Positions 11,343-21,722 of a stretch of 64,000 nucleotides of DNA are shown piece by piece. The notes beneath the pieces are model-generated. The model did no database searches and was not told where the DNA came from. It saw nothing but the letters and a program-made list of their open reading frames with translations. The stretch comes from Scatophagus argus. Taxonomy: Eukaryota; Chordata; Actinopteri; Scatophagidae. Location: positions 992,001 to 1,056,000 of the forward strand of contig NC_058501.1 in assembly GCF_020382885.2 (NCBI RefSeq). The letters are read 5' to 3'. Position 1 is the stretch's first letter. Each line of letters begins with the position of its first letter. Made by a program: the position numbers and the translations under genes.

Positions 11343-11769
11343 CGCTAATGAACAGGCTAAGCTAGCTTAGCGGAATTTGGCAAATGCTAATCGGTTATAA
11401 GATTAGCAAATTAATAAAGTGAGTGATGACGTCTATGACTAGAACAGACGATCAGGGTAACAGTGTGAAATTACTCGCTACAGCGAATATTAGAACAGCT
11501 TAAGCGATCTTTAATTAAAGCGCAGACGGAGCTGCTCGTACCACCACTAACACACAACAACAGGAAATGACGTAGGACGCTTGCCGCAGCAGGAAGTATG
11601 ATCTTTCACCTAACCTAAGCATGTATTTATGAGGCCAAAACCTAACCAAACTTCAACCATTTCACATTAACCACTTGTTTATTCTAAAGCCTAATAAGTT
11701 GACTCCATTTGAACTCATCACATGTATAGAGATGATTGTGCTTTTATGTCACACTGCACTATAAAGTTG

Positions 11770-12314
11770 AATATTGTCATGCCTGGTTTTTGGTTATGCT
11801 TTGTCTTTTGATTTCAGTCCATGTGCCATGTTTCATGTTTATCTTGTCATGTGTTTCCATGTATTATGTTCAAGGTTTTTTGTCCGCTTTTATTTTGAAA
11901 AGCGTCACTTCCCCTGTGTGTCCTGTTTTCCCGTTTTCTTGTAACTTTGCTTTTGGTTTTCCTGATTGCTTGCTTTCTCCTGATGTGTGTCACCTGTGTC
12001 TCGTTATCATGTCTATTTTGTCTTCCCAGTCACCTTTGTCGGAGCGTCTGCGTTTTTCCATCCATGTCAAGCCAGGATCTTTTGTTAGTTTTGCCTTGCC
12101 ATGCCATGCCCTGTTTTTGTCAGGAGTTTAGCCACAGATATTCACAGATCCTAGGACACAAGTGTGTGTTTTTTTTAAGTTGGGTTTTGTTATCTAAAAA
12201 TAAAGACTTTTTGCTCGGACCTCTGCCTGCCTGCCTGCCTGCTTGCTCCTTTGACTCTGCATCAGGGTTCAGTATATTTCTGCGTCAGCGACGCCGACCC
12301 ATTTTGACAAATAT
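11770..12314 (+). mobile_element. Solo LTR, probably Ty3/gypsy-type
   Basis: A 535-bp unit (11775-12309) begins TGTCATG and ends TTTTGACA, giving TG...CA ends. It is flanked by a 5-bp target duplication, aatat (11770-11774 and 12310-12314). It contains a poly(A)-signal-like 'aaaataaagac' near 12197. No internal coding region is present, consistent with LTR-LTR recombination. The family name is inferred from overall resemblance to fish gypsy LTRs. Confidence 0.7.
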
Positions 12315-12391
12315 GATCATAATTGCCGACTAAACCTTGACCGCAACTTGTGATTTCAGACATGCATTAAATCCAGATTTGCCAGTGGTTC

Positions 12392-12510
12392 CATCCATCT
12401 ATCCATCCATTTTCTATACCGCTTATCCATCAGGGTTGCGGGGGAGCTGAAGCCTATCCCAGCTGACTACGGGCGAGAGGCGGGGTACACCCTGGACTGG
12501 TCGCCAGTCG
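12392..12510 (-). mobile_element. SINE-A 3' fragment
   Basis: The (CCAT)n tail and 'ttctataccgcttatccatcagggt' region in reverse orientation end abruptly at 'ggtcgccagtcg'. This is a 5'-truncated copy of the same SINE as at 9.3 kb. Confidence 0.8.
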
Positions 12511-12711
12511 TAACAGTGCAGCATCATCTCTCCAAGTCAGAACTCTTTTAATTGCACGGCAGCTCACTCAGGTGTTTCGAGTTTCACAACAATTGAACTA
12601 CAGTAGAATGGTTCAAAGGCTACTGGCTCACTGAAAATCACAAGAAGTCTTGTCTTCTTCCTTACGTATACTAAATTGCATTTTGGGAGGCAATGTTGTT
12701 ATTAAGGCAAC

Positions 12712-12870
12712 ACAGTGGTGCATTGGTTAACACTGTCACCTCACAACAAGAAGGTTTGAATTCACTGGCCAGGACGTTTCTGTGTAGAGTGTGTATGCAC
12801 TCTGTGTGTCTGTGTAGGTTTCCTGGAATATGATCTAGCCCCCTGCAATCCTGCAAAAGATAAGCACTGA
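12712..12870 (+). mobile_element. Degenerate SINE-A head/body
   Basis: The sequence 'agtggtgcattggttaacactgtcacctca' resembles the SINE-A head with several substitutions. The body is diverged ('tgcactctgtgtgtctgtgtagg'). It is an old copy. No tail is recognisable beyond 'gatagatagatgg' at about 12883. Confidence 0.5.
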
Positions 12871-12975
12871 TAGGTTAATGATAGATAGATGGATTGTTTT
12901 TTTATCAATCATAGGTTTGGGAGGAATGTGACAGTATTATAAACATTCTTATGACATGTTTTTTCATTATTGAAG

Positions 12976-14704
12976 TACCGTATTTTCCGCACTATAAGGC
13001 GCACCTAAAAGCCTTCAATTTTCTCAAAATCCGACAGTGCGCCTTATAATCCCATGCGCCTTATCTGTGGATCAATATTGGTCAATCGTGGCTACCGTAG
13101 TCAGGGGGCGTGGCCGAATTAACAGATTTAATTTCCCTCCAGGGATTAATAAAGGAATTCTGATTCTGATTCTGATTAAGCGCCGGTACGGCGAAGAGGA
13201 ATTCCAGTACAACACCATTTGTGTGTGTGTGAAGACCCCGAGATGGCTCCTTGCAAGAGACACGCTTACGACGCAGAGTTCAAGCTGAAGGCTATCAGTC
13301 ATGCAGTAGAACATGGGAAAAGAGCAGCGGCGAGACACTTTAACATTAACGAGTCAATGGTGCGGAAGTGGAGGAAGCAGCAAGATGAACTGCGCCAGGT
13401 AAAGAAGACTAAACAGAGTTTCCGAGGGAACAAAGCGAGATGGCCACAGTTAGAGGACAAACTCGAACAGTGGGTTGTTGAACAGAGAGCAGCAAGTAGA
13501 AGTGTCTCTACAGTCACTATTCGAGTGAAGGCAACAGTGCTAGCACGCGAACTTAACATCAGTGAATTTAGAGGCGGTCCTTCCTGGTGTTATCGGTTTA
13601 TGAAAAGACGTAATCTCTCCATCCGCGCACGCACTAGTGTTTCGCAGCAACTACCGAAAGACTATCAAGAAAAGCTGGCCACTTTGCGTGCATACTGCAA
13701 AGAGAAGATCGCTGAAAAAAAGATCCGGCCGGAGCGTATCATCAACATGGACGAGGTTCCACTCACTTTTGATATTCCTGTGAACCGCACTGTGGATAAA
13801 ACGGGAGTACGTACGGTGAATGTTCGCACCACAGGGAATGAGAAGTCGTCATTCACTGTAGTTCTCGCTTGCCAGGCTAATGGCCAGAAACTACCACCGA
13901 TGGTTATTTTCAAGAGGAAGACCTTGCCAAAAGAAAACTTTCCAGCCGGCGTCGTTATCAAGGCTAACTCGAAGGGATGGATGGACGAAGAAAAGATGAG
14001 TGAGTGGCTGAGGGAAATTTACGTCAAGAGACCGGGTGGCTTTTTTCACACAGCCCCGTCCCTATTGATCTGCGACTCCATGCGCTCCCATATCACCGAT
14101 GGAGTCAAAAAACAAGTGAAGCACACTAATTCAGTGCTTGCCGTCATTCCGGGTGGATTGACAAAAGAACTCCAACCGCTAAATATTGGTGTCAACAGGG
14201 CATTCAAAGCTAGACTGCGAACTGCATGGGAGCAGTGGATGACGGAAGGCGAACACACGTTCACCAAGACAGGGAGACTCTTTTACGTGTTTACTGAATC
14301 GAGGAAAAGTTCCCGTCCACTACGTGATAAAAATGTTGCACTACCTGTTATACCTTGCTGTTGTTAAAAGATAAACTGTGTCGCGAAAATACTACATCGC
14401 TGACATTACCTCAGGAAAAATAATAACACAGCTGTTTATTCATTTTGGGAGTGAACGGAGTTGTCAGAATGCTGGTTTGTATTCTATTAATAAAGTTTGA
14501 CTGACTTATCTGACTGTTTTGTTGACATCCCTTTAGCGCAGCCCCATCTAGTGGACACAAAACGCAATCCGAGCCACTGCTGTAGCTTCTATCCTATGTG
14601 CCTTATAATGCGGTGCGCCTTATATATGAAAACAGTTTTAAAATAGGCCATTCATTGAAGGTGCGCCTTATAATCCGGTGCGCCTTGTAGTGCGGAAAAT
14701 CATA
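12976..14704 (+). mobile_element. pogo/Tigger-like DNA transposon with TIRs
   Basis: The terminal inverted repeats read attttccgcacta(t/c)aagg from 12982 inward and from 14702 inward. Extra subterminal copies of the 'aaggcgcac' motif lie at both ends. The likely TA target duplication is at 12976-12977 and 14703-14704. The element holds one transposase ORF. A short LINE-like tail with 'ttctgattctgattctga' (about 13120-13178) sits between the 5' TIR and the ORF. Confidence 0.85.
13243..14367 (+). pseudogene. pogo/Tigger-family transposase, CENP-B-like, probably inactive
   Basis: The frame is open for 374 aa from the ATG at 13243; an upstream in-frame ATG at 13219 would add eight residues outside the family alignment. 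It has an N-terminal psq-type helix-turn-helix (about residues 5-40), a CENP-B-type DNA-binding helix-turn-helix (about 60-130) and a DDE_1 catalytic core. The first acidic residue is in NMDEVP and the second in LLICDSM. The third position, normally LQPLD, reads LQPLN (codon AAT at 14182-14184). The C-terminus departs from the family after TKTGR, suggesting a deletion or frameshift near 14280. Activity is unlikely. Confidence 0.85.
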
Positions 14705-14825
14705 ATAATCCCCTCAGTACATGAGCTGTGCTCTGTAAATAAAGTGGTGTAGTTTATTTTCCATGCTGTGAGCCAGTATGTGTTGCGGGTACCGCCGAGA
14801 CGACACCGCATGAACAGATAAATAT

Positions 14826-14896
14826 CCTGAAATTCAAGAGAATAAAAATGAGGCAGGGCAACAGCGTACCGATGTATTTGCATTCTCTGCAGTTAT
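14826..14896 (+). repeat. 71-bp direct repeat, copy 1
   Basis: Matches 15688-15758 at 70 of 71 positions (aagag versus aggag). The copies are 862 bp apart in the same orientation. Their flanks are unrelated, so the similarity is confined to this block. Confidence 0.9.
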
Positions 14897-15396
14897 ATTT
14901 ATTAAACACTTCCCTGAATAGGTACATTTTTCCCTTTCAGAATCATCTTTACATACAATGTATACTTCTTGACCAATGTCATGTAACATATGTATTCTAA
15001 TTTCCATGTCAAACAAATACCCATAAGAAACTAAATTTCCATGTACAGAATACATATTTACATCGATTCAAAATACAAAATTCTTGGTACAATTATTCAT
15101 TAAATTGTTTTGACTGCATTTACAAACTTTCATTACCGGTAACAGTTTAACACTTAACTGTATAGAATGCTCAGAATTCAATTTAACAGACTCACAAAAC
15201 CGTTACTTTAAATATCTCAATATTAACGGAGCACCCAACTATTACACACTAGGTTAACATGGGGGACCAAACAGTAAACTGAACTAACCGGCAAACATAG
15301 GCTTTTACTAACTGTACATACTTTCACAGGGGAGAAAATGTGTGTGCCACAGTGTCTGGTGAAACAAATAAATTGCCGTCCTCTAGCATAACTTAC

Positions 15397-15590
15397 GTCG
15401 TGGATCAGTGGTTAGGGTGTCCGACCCGTAACCGGTGGATTGCTGGTTCGATTCCCCGTACTGGTGTCCATGGCTGAGGTACCTGGGGTACCTTGCACGT
15501 CACTTGGGTGGGTTAAATGCAGAGCACAAATTTCGCACAAAGCACAAAGTTCCCTCCAATGACAAAATATGTCACTTTCATCTTTCACTT
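15397..15590 (+). mobile_element. tRNA-derived SINE (family B), internally deleted
   Basis: The head 'gtcgtggatcagtggttagg' and B-box 'ggttcgattcc' give a tRNA-like pol III promoter. The tail 'tccctccaatgacaaaatatg' ends in a TTTCA-rich stretch. Compared with the copy at 41.05 kb, the middle (the region with the C-rich and CG-rich block) is missing. Confidence 0.8.
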
Positions 15591-15687
15591 TCATCTTTCG
15601 CTAGCGACAAACTATGCGCTCAAATAACTAGTTTACATCTCTCTACTTGGTTTTATGTGTGTTTTGTGGTGTTTGGCACATTACTGA

Positions 15688-15758
15688 CCTGAAATTCAGG
15701 AGAATAAAAATGAGGCAGGGCAACAGCGTACCGATGTATTTGCATTCTCTGCAGTTAT
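15688..15758 (+). repeat. 71-bp direct repeat, copy 2
   Basis: Second copy of the block at 14826-14896. The SINE-B copy lies between the two repeats. Confidence 0.9.
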
Positions 15759-16002
15759 GAGGAAGTCCGTAACGGACATGCAGAGACTCACTACATGACC
15801 GCGCCCCCTGCTGGTTGGAGCACCACACTGATTTTAAAGATAACCCTTCAAAACCACAAATGTCAATATTTGTGGACGTCACATATGCCTACTCTGACTA
15901 ACAGCCATTTAGTAGGCCTAAGTTACACCAATGCACATGTAACTGCCTGTCTTTTATACTTAGACTTCATTTCATTGATCCCTTTGGGATGAGTCCCTCA
16001 GG

Positions 16003-16006
16003 AAAA
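16003..16006 (-). terminator. Pol III terminator of tRNA-Ser
   Basis: Four T on the minus strand (AAAA on plus), 17 nt downstream of the tRNA 3' end, are placed as a normal RNA polymerase III termination signal. Confidence 0.6.
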
Positions 16007-16022
16007 TTGAATGAAGGTAGAA

Positions 16023-16104
16023 CGTCACGAACAGGATTCGAACCTGTGCGGGGAAACCCCATTGGATTTCAAGTCCAACGCCTTAACCTCTCGGCCACCG
16101 TGAC
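16023..16104 (-). tRNA. tRNA-Ser(UGA)
   Basis: 82 nt including the discriminator G. The acceptor stem GTCACGG/TCGTGAC has one G-U pair. The D-arm is GCC...GGC. The anticodon stem TTGGA/TCCAA encloses loop CTTGAAA, giving anticodon TGA. The class II long variable arm is GGGG-TTT-CCCC, and the T-arm is ACAGG-TTCGAAT-CCTGT. All stems pair and the A- and B-box positions are intact, so it looks functional. No CCA is encoded, as expected for a eukaryote. Confidence 0.95.
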
Positions 16105-16370
16105 ATTATTAGTTTATTAGTTTAGGTTCTTTACAGATCTTACTGTACAGCTGTCAAATAATTAAAATAAGCTATTTATTGTACCGAAATTATATAATTT
16201 TTTTTTTTCATTTTATTTTCTATGCATATATATGCATGTGTGTGTGTGTTTTTGTTTTTTTTTAATCCATCTATCAATCACTTTTCTGGGTGATTTTGGA
16301 TTTGTGGGAAAAACCGGAACACCCGGAGAAAACCCTACTGTCTGTCAGGATGTTAAGCAGAACCGCTTTC

Positions 16371-16421
16371 ACTGCAGACATTTTGGCTTGTCACGCTATG
16401 ACAAGCCAAAATGTCTGCAGT
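16371..16421. repeat. Perfect 23-bp inverted repeat with 5-nt loop
   Basis: The arms 16371-16393 and 16399-16421 are exact reverse complements around 'cgcta' (arm core gcagacattttggcttgtca). Further outward, ctttc/gaaag can pair across a small bulge. It lies about 70 bp beyond the stop codon of the minus-strand coiled-coil gene, so it would be in that gene's 3' UTR if transcribed. Confidence 0.9.
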
Positions 16422-16492
16422 AGAAAGGGTCCAAAGAATTTCAGTGTTTGTTTTTATTTTGATGTTGGTGGATGATGGTGTTTTTGGAAGTC

Positions 16493-18432
16493 CTAGTTCG
16501 TATTTTTCCACTTTTGTGGTTTCCTCAAGCCGAGGACGTGACGCGTTCTTTTCCAGAAGGAAGGCGTCTTTGGTTGGGGAGTCTCCTCGGAGATCTCAGC
16601 CTCCTCCTGGTGTTCAAGGTCTGATGCATCAGACTCAGGGTCAGGGTCATCAGCTTCACTCGGTGGGTCCACAGCAGGTGCAGGGCCGGGCTCATCCTCA
16701 CAATTCTCCTCCTGCCTGGCCGTATTTCTTGGAGGCAGGTCTGGTGGAGGCTGATGTTCGAGTTCTGGTGCATCAGAGATGGATGCCTGTTGATTGTTCG
16801 GCAGCTCCTCAGTGACTTCAACTTCTTTTGGTGGGTCCACAGCAGGTGCAGGGCCGGGCTCATCCTCACAATTCTCCTCCTGCCTGGCCGTATTTCTTGG
16901 AGGCAGGTCTGGTGGAGGCTGATGTTCGAGTTCTGGTGCATCAGAGGTGGATGCCTGTTGATTGTTCGGCAGCTCCTCAGTGACTTCAACTTCTTTTGGT
17001 GGGTCCACAGCAGGTGCAGGGCCGGGCTCATCCTCATGCTTCTCCTCAGGCCAGGCCATATTTCTTGGAGGCGGGTCGTCTTTCCTCTCGGCCTCGAGCT
17101 CAGTGGAAAGGTTTTTGTTGTGTGAGATCTGCTCACTGAGCTTAGCTTTCAGCCTCTCCAGCTCTCTCTTATAAGGTGACTCTTCCTGCTCCATTTTGTT
17201 GGTCTCCTCCACCACCTTTTGACAGAGGGCAGTCTTCAGCTTCTTGATTGTGTTAAAACTTTGTGAAAGGCTTTCTGTGTGTGCCTCAATTTCTCTGTCA
17301 AGCTGGCACTGAAGGGTGTCAGCTTGCTGTCTGGCAGCGAGGATATCTGTTTCATACCTTTGACTGATCTCTAGGTATGAAACACTGATCCTCTTCAGTT
17401 CTTCTTGGAAAAGCTTGTTTTTCTCCTTCTGCTCCTGAAGCTCAGCTGAGGACGTCTCCTGGCTGTGCATGTGTGCCGCTTTCAGCTCCTCATATTCTTT
17501 CAGCAGGACTGTCTTCTGTTGGGTCTCCTTCTCAGGCTCACCCTGGAGGGTACCAGCCTGCTGTCTGACATTGGAGACTTCATACCTTAGTTGGTCCTCA
17601 CGGTAGGAAACTTTCATGCTGTCCAGTTCTTGCTGGAGAAGTATTTTCTTTTCCCTCTCCGCCTGAAGCTCAGCAGTGAGTGTTTCCTGGCTGTGTCTGT
17701 ATTTCTCTTGCAGCTCCTCATGGTACTTTAGAAGGATCATCCTTTGCTGGTACTCCTTCTCAAGTTCACACCGAAGCACGTTAGCCATTTCTCTGGCCTT
17801 GTTGGCATCATTTTGATACATTTTGTGGAGATCATGGTATATAGCGCTGCTTGTGTCTAGTTGTGCTTGGAGAAACTGGTTCTTCTCCTTCTCTGCCTGG
17901 AGCTCAGCTGTGAACTTCTCCTTTCTGATAATATAAGCCATTTGCAGTTTTTCATAATCATTGTGGAGGACTCTCTTTTTCTTTTCCCTGGTGGTTTCAC
18001 TCGGATCGGCAATATTTGCAGTTCTGAGAGTGTGAGGATCACAGTGTTTTTTCAGCCTCTCCATGTCTCTGTTTGTCTCTTTTGCCTTGATGATAAACGT
18101 TTCTTTCAGGGATTTCTGTCTCTTCAACTCTTTCTTTGTCTCATCCAGCTGCTTCCTAAGTTCTTTTATGATGTTCTGTTGATCTGAACAGAGGGCTTTC
18201 TCTTTAGCCAAAGCGTCTTTCAGCTCTTCAGTTTCTTGACGAGGTGCAGGGCACTCCATTGAGAGGTTTTGACGGCTGTTGGATGATCTGTCTGTGAAGC
18301 TTGGTTCAGGAGTCCTAAGATAAGATAAGATGAATTTTAGTGGGGAAATTCAGAAGAAGAGTGAGAGCAAAAAGCAAACAGTGTGCAAAAATAGTTATAA
18401 ACTTACTCTCTTGCTTTCCTATCTTGTTGCAT
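16493..18432 (-). CDS. Coiled-coil protein of unknown function (615 aa, two coding exons)
   Basis: The coding exons are 18432-18407 and 18314-16493. The 92-bp intron has donor GAGA|gtaagt and acceptor cttatcttag. The start MQQDRKARE is the first ATG after an in-frame stop in exon 1, and the joined frame is fully open. Residues about 30-400 are an almost continuous coiled coil, rich in E/K/Q/L, with internal repeats (TAELQAE.EK...L). Residues about 415-560 hold a Pro/Glu-rich tandem repeat (EDEPGPAPAVDPPKE...). A basic tail, FWKRTRHVLGLRKPQKW, ends the protein. No signal peptide or membrane segment is seen. It resembles the loosely named golgin/trichohyalin-like proteins of fish, but I do not recognise an orthologue. 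A TATA box upstream supports it as a real gene. Confidence 0.75.
16662..17075 (-). repeat. 168-bp coding tandem repeat (2 full units + partial)
   Basis: Units start at 16662, 16830 and 16998 (period 168 bp, 56 codons, in frame). I see a single base difference between units 1 and 2 (agagatgg/agaggtgg, Ile/Ser). The third unit diverges after about 40 bp (catgcttctcctcaggcc). It encodes the Pro/Glu-rich segment of the coiled-coil protein. Confidence 0.95.
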
Positions 18433-18583
18433 TTTCTTTGGTTGTGGTTTACAGTAGCACTTTGTTTCCAATGAACAGATGCCTTCTGTAATAGTGTCTG
18501 CTCAGGAAGATTGTCTTGCGTTGTGTGGCACGTTTTCGCAGTGGTCACCTGTTGAAGGGTTTGAAATGATCTGAAGAGCTGCT

Positions 18584-18594
18584 GCTTATATAGG
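18584..18594 (-). promoter_or_regulatory. TATA box of the coiled-coil gene
   Basis: On the minus strand this reads CCTATATAAGC, about 150 bp upstream of the start codon at 18432. It predicts transcription starting near 18555 and a short 5' UTR on the same exon as the 26-nt first coding segment. Confidence 0.6.
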
Positions 18595-18599
18595 GACCG

Positions 18600-19884
18600 T
18601 AGAATGGAATTTTCCTTTGATCCTTTGATCCTTTGAGCCATGAAGATTCTATGCTATGTTGCTTTGAACTATACAGTTCCATTCCATTTTCCCTCCACAT
18701 GTTTTTAATTGAAATCACAATCTGTAGTTTCAATGTAATCAAAATGGCTGCCAATATTCAAATCAGGATTTAAAACCTGTTACTGACTTCAGACTGAGTG
18801 ACACTGAGCTGTGTTACACCAAAACTAGGCCTCATCAACTTAATATAACCCACTACTGGGTGTGTACACCTTGCATATTCTAGGTCCATCTAGGAGCAAA
18901 GTCAAAGTGCAATGACCAAACACACACTGATATGATACAGTTGAACTGTTGTATTGTAACTGAATGAACAACCAATACAAAATTACCTACACACATATAC
19001 ATAAATTAAATTGAATAAACACCTTGCACTGCAACTCATACACGTTTTGCACATAAACATAACACTTCCAATTATTACATGTTTAAACTGTTTCCTTTCT
19101 AAGTTGATTAAGAGCTTGTTTCAAGCCAAATGTACTTCAAATAAAACACCTTTTACCTCTTGCGATAAACATACAATCAACATATACACTTCGCATTTTA
19201 ATTTTAAAGTAACATTTAAAGTATTTCTTCAAGAGTATGCATAAACTACTACGGCAAGAGTGCTACTAATCGTTAACACTTCATTAACGCAAGGAATGAA
19301 CATTCGCTTTCCGAGACAGGGTTTAACAAAGAAAACGCGACGAAAAAAAAATTGTTCTGGTCATCAAACAGCATCCACAGGTTGTCAGTTTAACTACTGC
19401 AGATTCCTTCCTGAAAGTTTAGCGATTTTTTTGTCAACTATTTCAACTCTTTTCTAAAGTTAAAGGCTTACAAAGATAGCTGAACATGGCGCAGATCCAA
19501 ATTGCTGTTCTTCACTGCTCTACGTCTTTACTATATTGCAAAGGAAACGAGCAAGAGAGTATCACGAAAATCACAGCGTTTCAAAATAAAAGCGTCTATA
19601 CTCAAATTATACAACAAAAGTACCTCTTTATTCAACTTACATTTTTAGCAAAAATCAGCTCAATATTCATGAATTTCCACACAGCTATTTATTATTACTG
19701 TTTTTAATCCTATTTTATCAACTGCTTATTATTACTATTATGTGTTACTATTACTATTATTATTATAAAGTATAGCACATGCATTTTGTATCTCCAAAAG
19801 TAAAGACAAAAAAGATTTCACAACTCAGTGGATTTAGCATTTACATAACATAAACTGTAGTATAATAGGTACTGTGGAAAAAAA
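18600..19884. other. Intergenic, nothing recognised
   Basis: AT-rich sequence with only short incidental open frames. No splice-consistent exon, repeat family or RNA gene was identified. Confidence 0.5.
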
Positions 19885-20550
19885 TCAGCCTGAATCAGCC
19901 TTCAAAGGGCACTCTGTAAACTTGTTTCATTCGTATCCTGTTGCGATGGAGGATACGGTCAGTGGTGGAAAGGCTCACACTATTGATTCCCTCGAAGTCT
20001 GTATGGTTCTCAATAATTTGTTGCTGTATTTCCCGTAGTGTAATAGCGTTGTTTTGACGGACAATGTCAGCTACAATGGCCTCCTGCTGGGGTTTGAACA
20101 TGGGTGTCCTTCCACCCCCGTATGGCAGTCTGAAATTCTGCCAAAAGAGAATGTGCAAAATATATGAAATGTAATGTTTTGAAATATATATACAGTATAC
20201 AGTAGTACTTTAAACTTTCAATGATAAAACAGTACAGTAAAGTAGACTACCTGTTCTCATGTCTGAATCTCCGGATTATGGTGGACACAGAGAATCGGCT
20301 GATGTTTGGCTGGACTCTTTGTCCTGCCTACCTCATGGTCATGCCATGCACCAGTACATGGTCTATGACTGTAGCCCGAATCAGAAATTGGCACTCTTAC
20401 TCTCCCTCCTCCTTTTCCTGTTCCTCTTCGTCTGCGTCCTTCTTGTCCTCCGTCTCTACCTCTTCTTACATGCACTCATCCTCTGTGTCTCTGATCCATT
20501 GCTGTCATGAGCTTGCAGGACCAACCTGCTTGCACTCTGAACTGGCTTAT
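19885..20550 (-). pseudogene. Tc1/mariner-superfamily (IS630-like) transposase N-terminal relic
   Basis: The minus-strand reading has two helix-turn-helix parts. The first (about 20400-20252) reads ATVIDHVLVHGMTMR then an in-frame stop, then AGQRVQPNISRF, ending RHENR before gtag. After a roughly 110-bp intron-like gap, the second (20140-19895) has YGGGRTPMF and ends in MKQVYRVPFEG. This is the paired HTH architecture of fish IS630/Tc1-type elements that contain an intron. The catalytic core is absent. Confidence 0.65.
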
Positions 20551-20693
20551 ATTATTGAGAAATAAGTGTGGTCAATTTTGAATCGTTGTGTTCAATGAAT
20601 GACACGTGTTTTATTTGTGTTCATATTTTGCCACTTGTTGTTACCGTTATGCATCACAAGTGCATCAGTGACAACTGTGTTTTATTGCCTGAG

Positions 20694-21190
20694 TGTCACA
20701 CCGCGGTGAGGTATTGTCTTGTTTTGGCTTTATGTCTCATGATTTCCTGTTTTATTTTGAAAAGTAACTCTCCTCTTGTTTCAGGTCACCTGCCCTTCCT
20801 CATGTGTCTTCAGTCTGATTCTCTCCCCGATTACCTGATTGTATCCACCTATTTGTTCTTTTGTCCTCTTCTTCCTCCGTAGGAGTGATGTTTAGTTCTT
20901 TCTTAGATTTATTTAGTAGATAGTTTTTCCTCTGCATTTAGAGTGATTTTTGGTTCCTGGTAGAAATTTCCATCCTTAGTTATTTTCCTCCTGTTGGAGT
21001 GATTCTTAGTTGTAGAGAGTTTTGTATATTCCATTTGTAATCTTTCATAGCTCTATTGTTTTCTCTCTTCGGAGATTTATAGCTTTCATAGCCGTGCGCC
21101 TTCGTATTGAAGACGTGCCCAGGTAATTTCATAGCCAATTGATTTGTCACTCTGTATGAGGTATCTCTAGGCTGTGATTGATTAATAAAG
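20694..21190 (+). mobile_element. Probable degenerate LTR (gypsy-like)
   Basis: Begins tgtcacaccg and shares phrasing with fish gypsy LTRs and with the solo LTR at 11.8 kb ('tttcctgttttattttgaaaag'), with a late 'ttaataaag' signal near 21183. The right end and a target duplication could not be fixed. Confidence 0.4.
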
Positions 21191-21480
21191 TCAGCACAAT
21201 TATCCATCATCTCTGCATAAAACTTTACAACTTAAAAAAGAGTATGGGGGGTTGGGTCTTCCATGCTTGTTGGAGTACTATTATGCAGCTCAGCTTCGGC
21301 CTCTCATGTGCTGGTGTAATCCTTGTTATGTTGCGAGATAGAAAGATTTGGAACTGGCACTTTCTAATACTATCCCACTTCAAGCTATAATTTCGGATAT
21401 AAAGTTACTGGACTTTCAGATAGGGCTAATCCCTTTATTACTCTATCCTTGAAAATTTGGAGAGAGATTCAAAAGCTGAA

Positions 21481-21511
<31 letters not shown>

Positions 21512-21722
21512 ACATGCAGTGAAACACACAGGAGCAGTGGGCTGCATTGGGGGGGATATATTTATTGGGGGTAAAGTGCCTTGCTCAAGGGCACTAATGG
21601 CGGGCAGGGACATTATCACTCCACCACACTCAAATTTTTCCTGCCCGTCCAGTGGGGGAATCGAACCAGCAACTTTCCAATCACAAGCCGCTTCTCCAAC
21701 CTCTAGGCCACAGCTGCCCCCA
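21481..21722 (-). mobile_element. tRNA-derived SINE (family C) inserted in the L1 relic
   Basis: In reverse, the head (gggggcagctgtggcctaga) is near 21722 and the B-box ggttcgattcc near 21660. The tail ends in a CA microsatellite (21482-21508). The same family is at 26.5-26.8 kb and 59.1 kb. Confidence 0.8.

Larger units (their letters stand above)
6343..11597 (-). mobile_element. Near full-length L2/CR1-superfamily LINE
   Basis: The 3' end is at left: (GAATT)n tail at 6343-6366, then a conserved 3' UTR with a GA-rich tract (6600-6640). ORF2 and ORF1 follow in order toward about 11.6 kb. The 5' boundary is approximate (5' UTR after the ORF1 start at 11342). Younger 5'-truncated copies of the same family occur near 22.1, 23.6, 31.0, 34.2, 42.9 and 49.1 kb. 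Frameshifts, an AT-rich insertion near 10170-10200 and a SINE insertion at 9335-9575 make it non-functional. Confidence 0.9.

Noticed and set aside
16525-17136. 203-aa open frame overlapping the coiled-coil gene
   Set aside because: Alternate frame of the 168-bp repeat; composition (Arg/His/Leu) and lack of motifs mark it as a shadow.
18315-18641. MAQRIKGSKEN... open frame as the coiled-coil N-terminus
   Set aside because: Out of phase with the splice to exon 2; the frame starting MQQDRKARE joins correctly.
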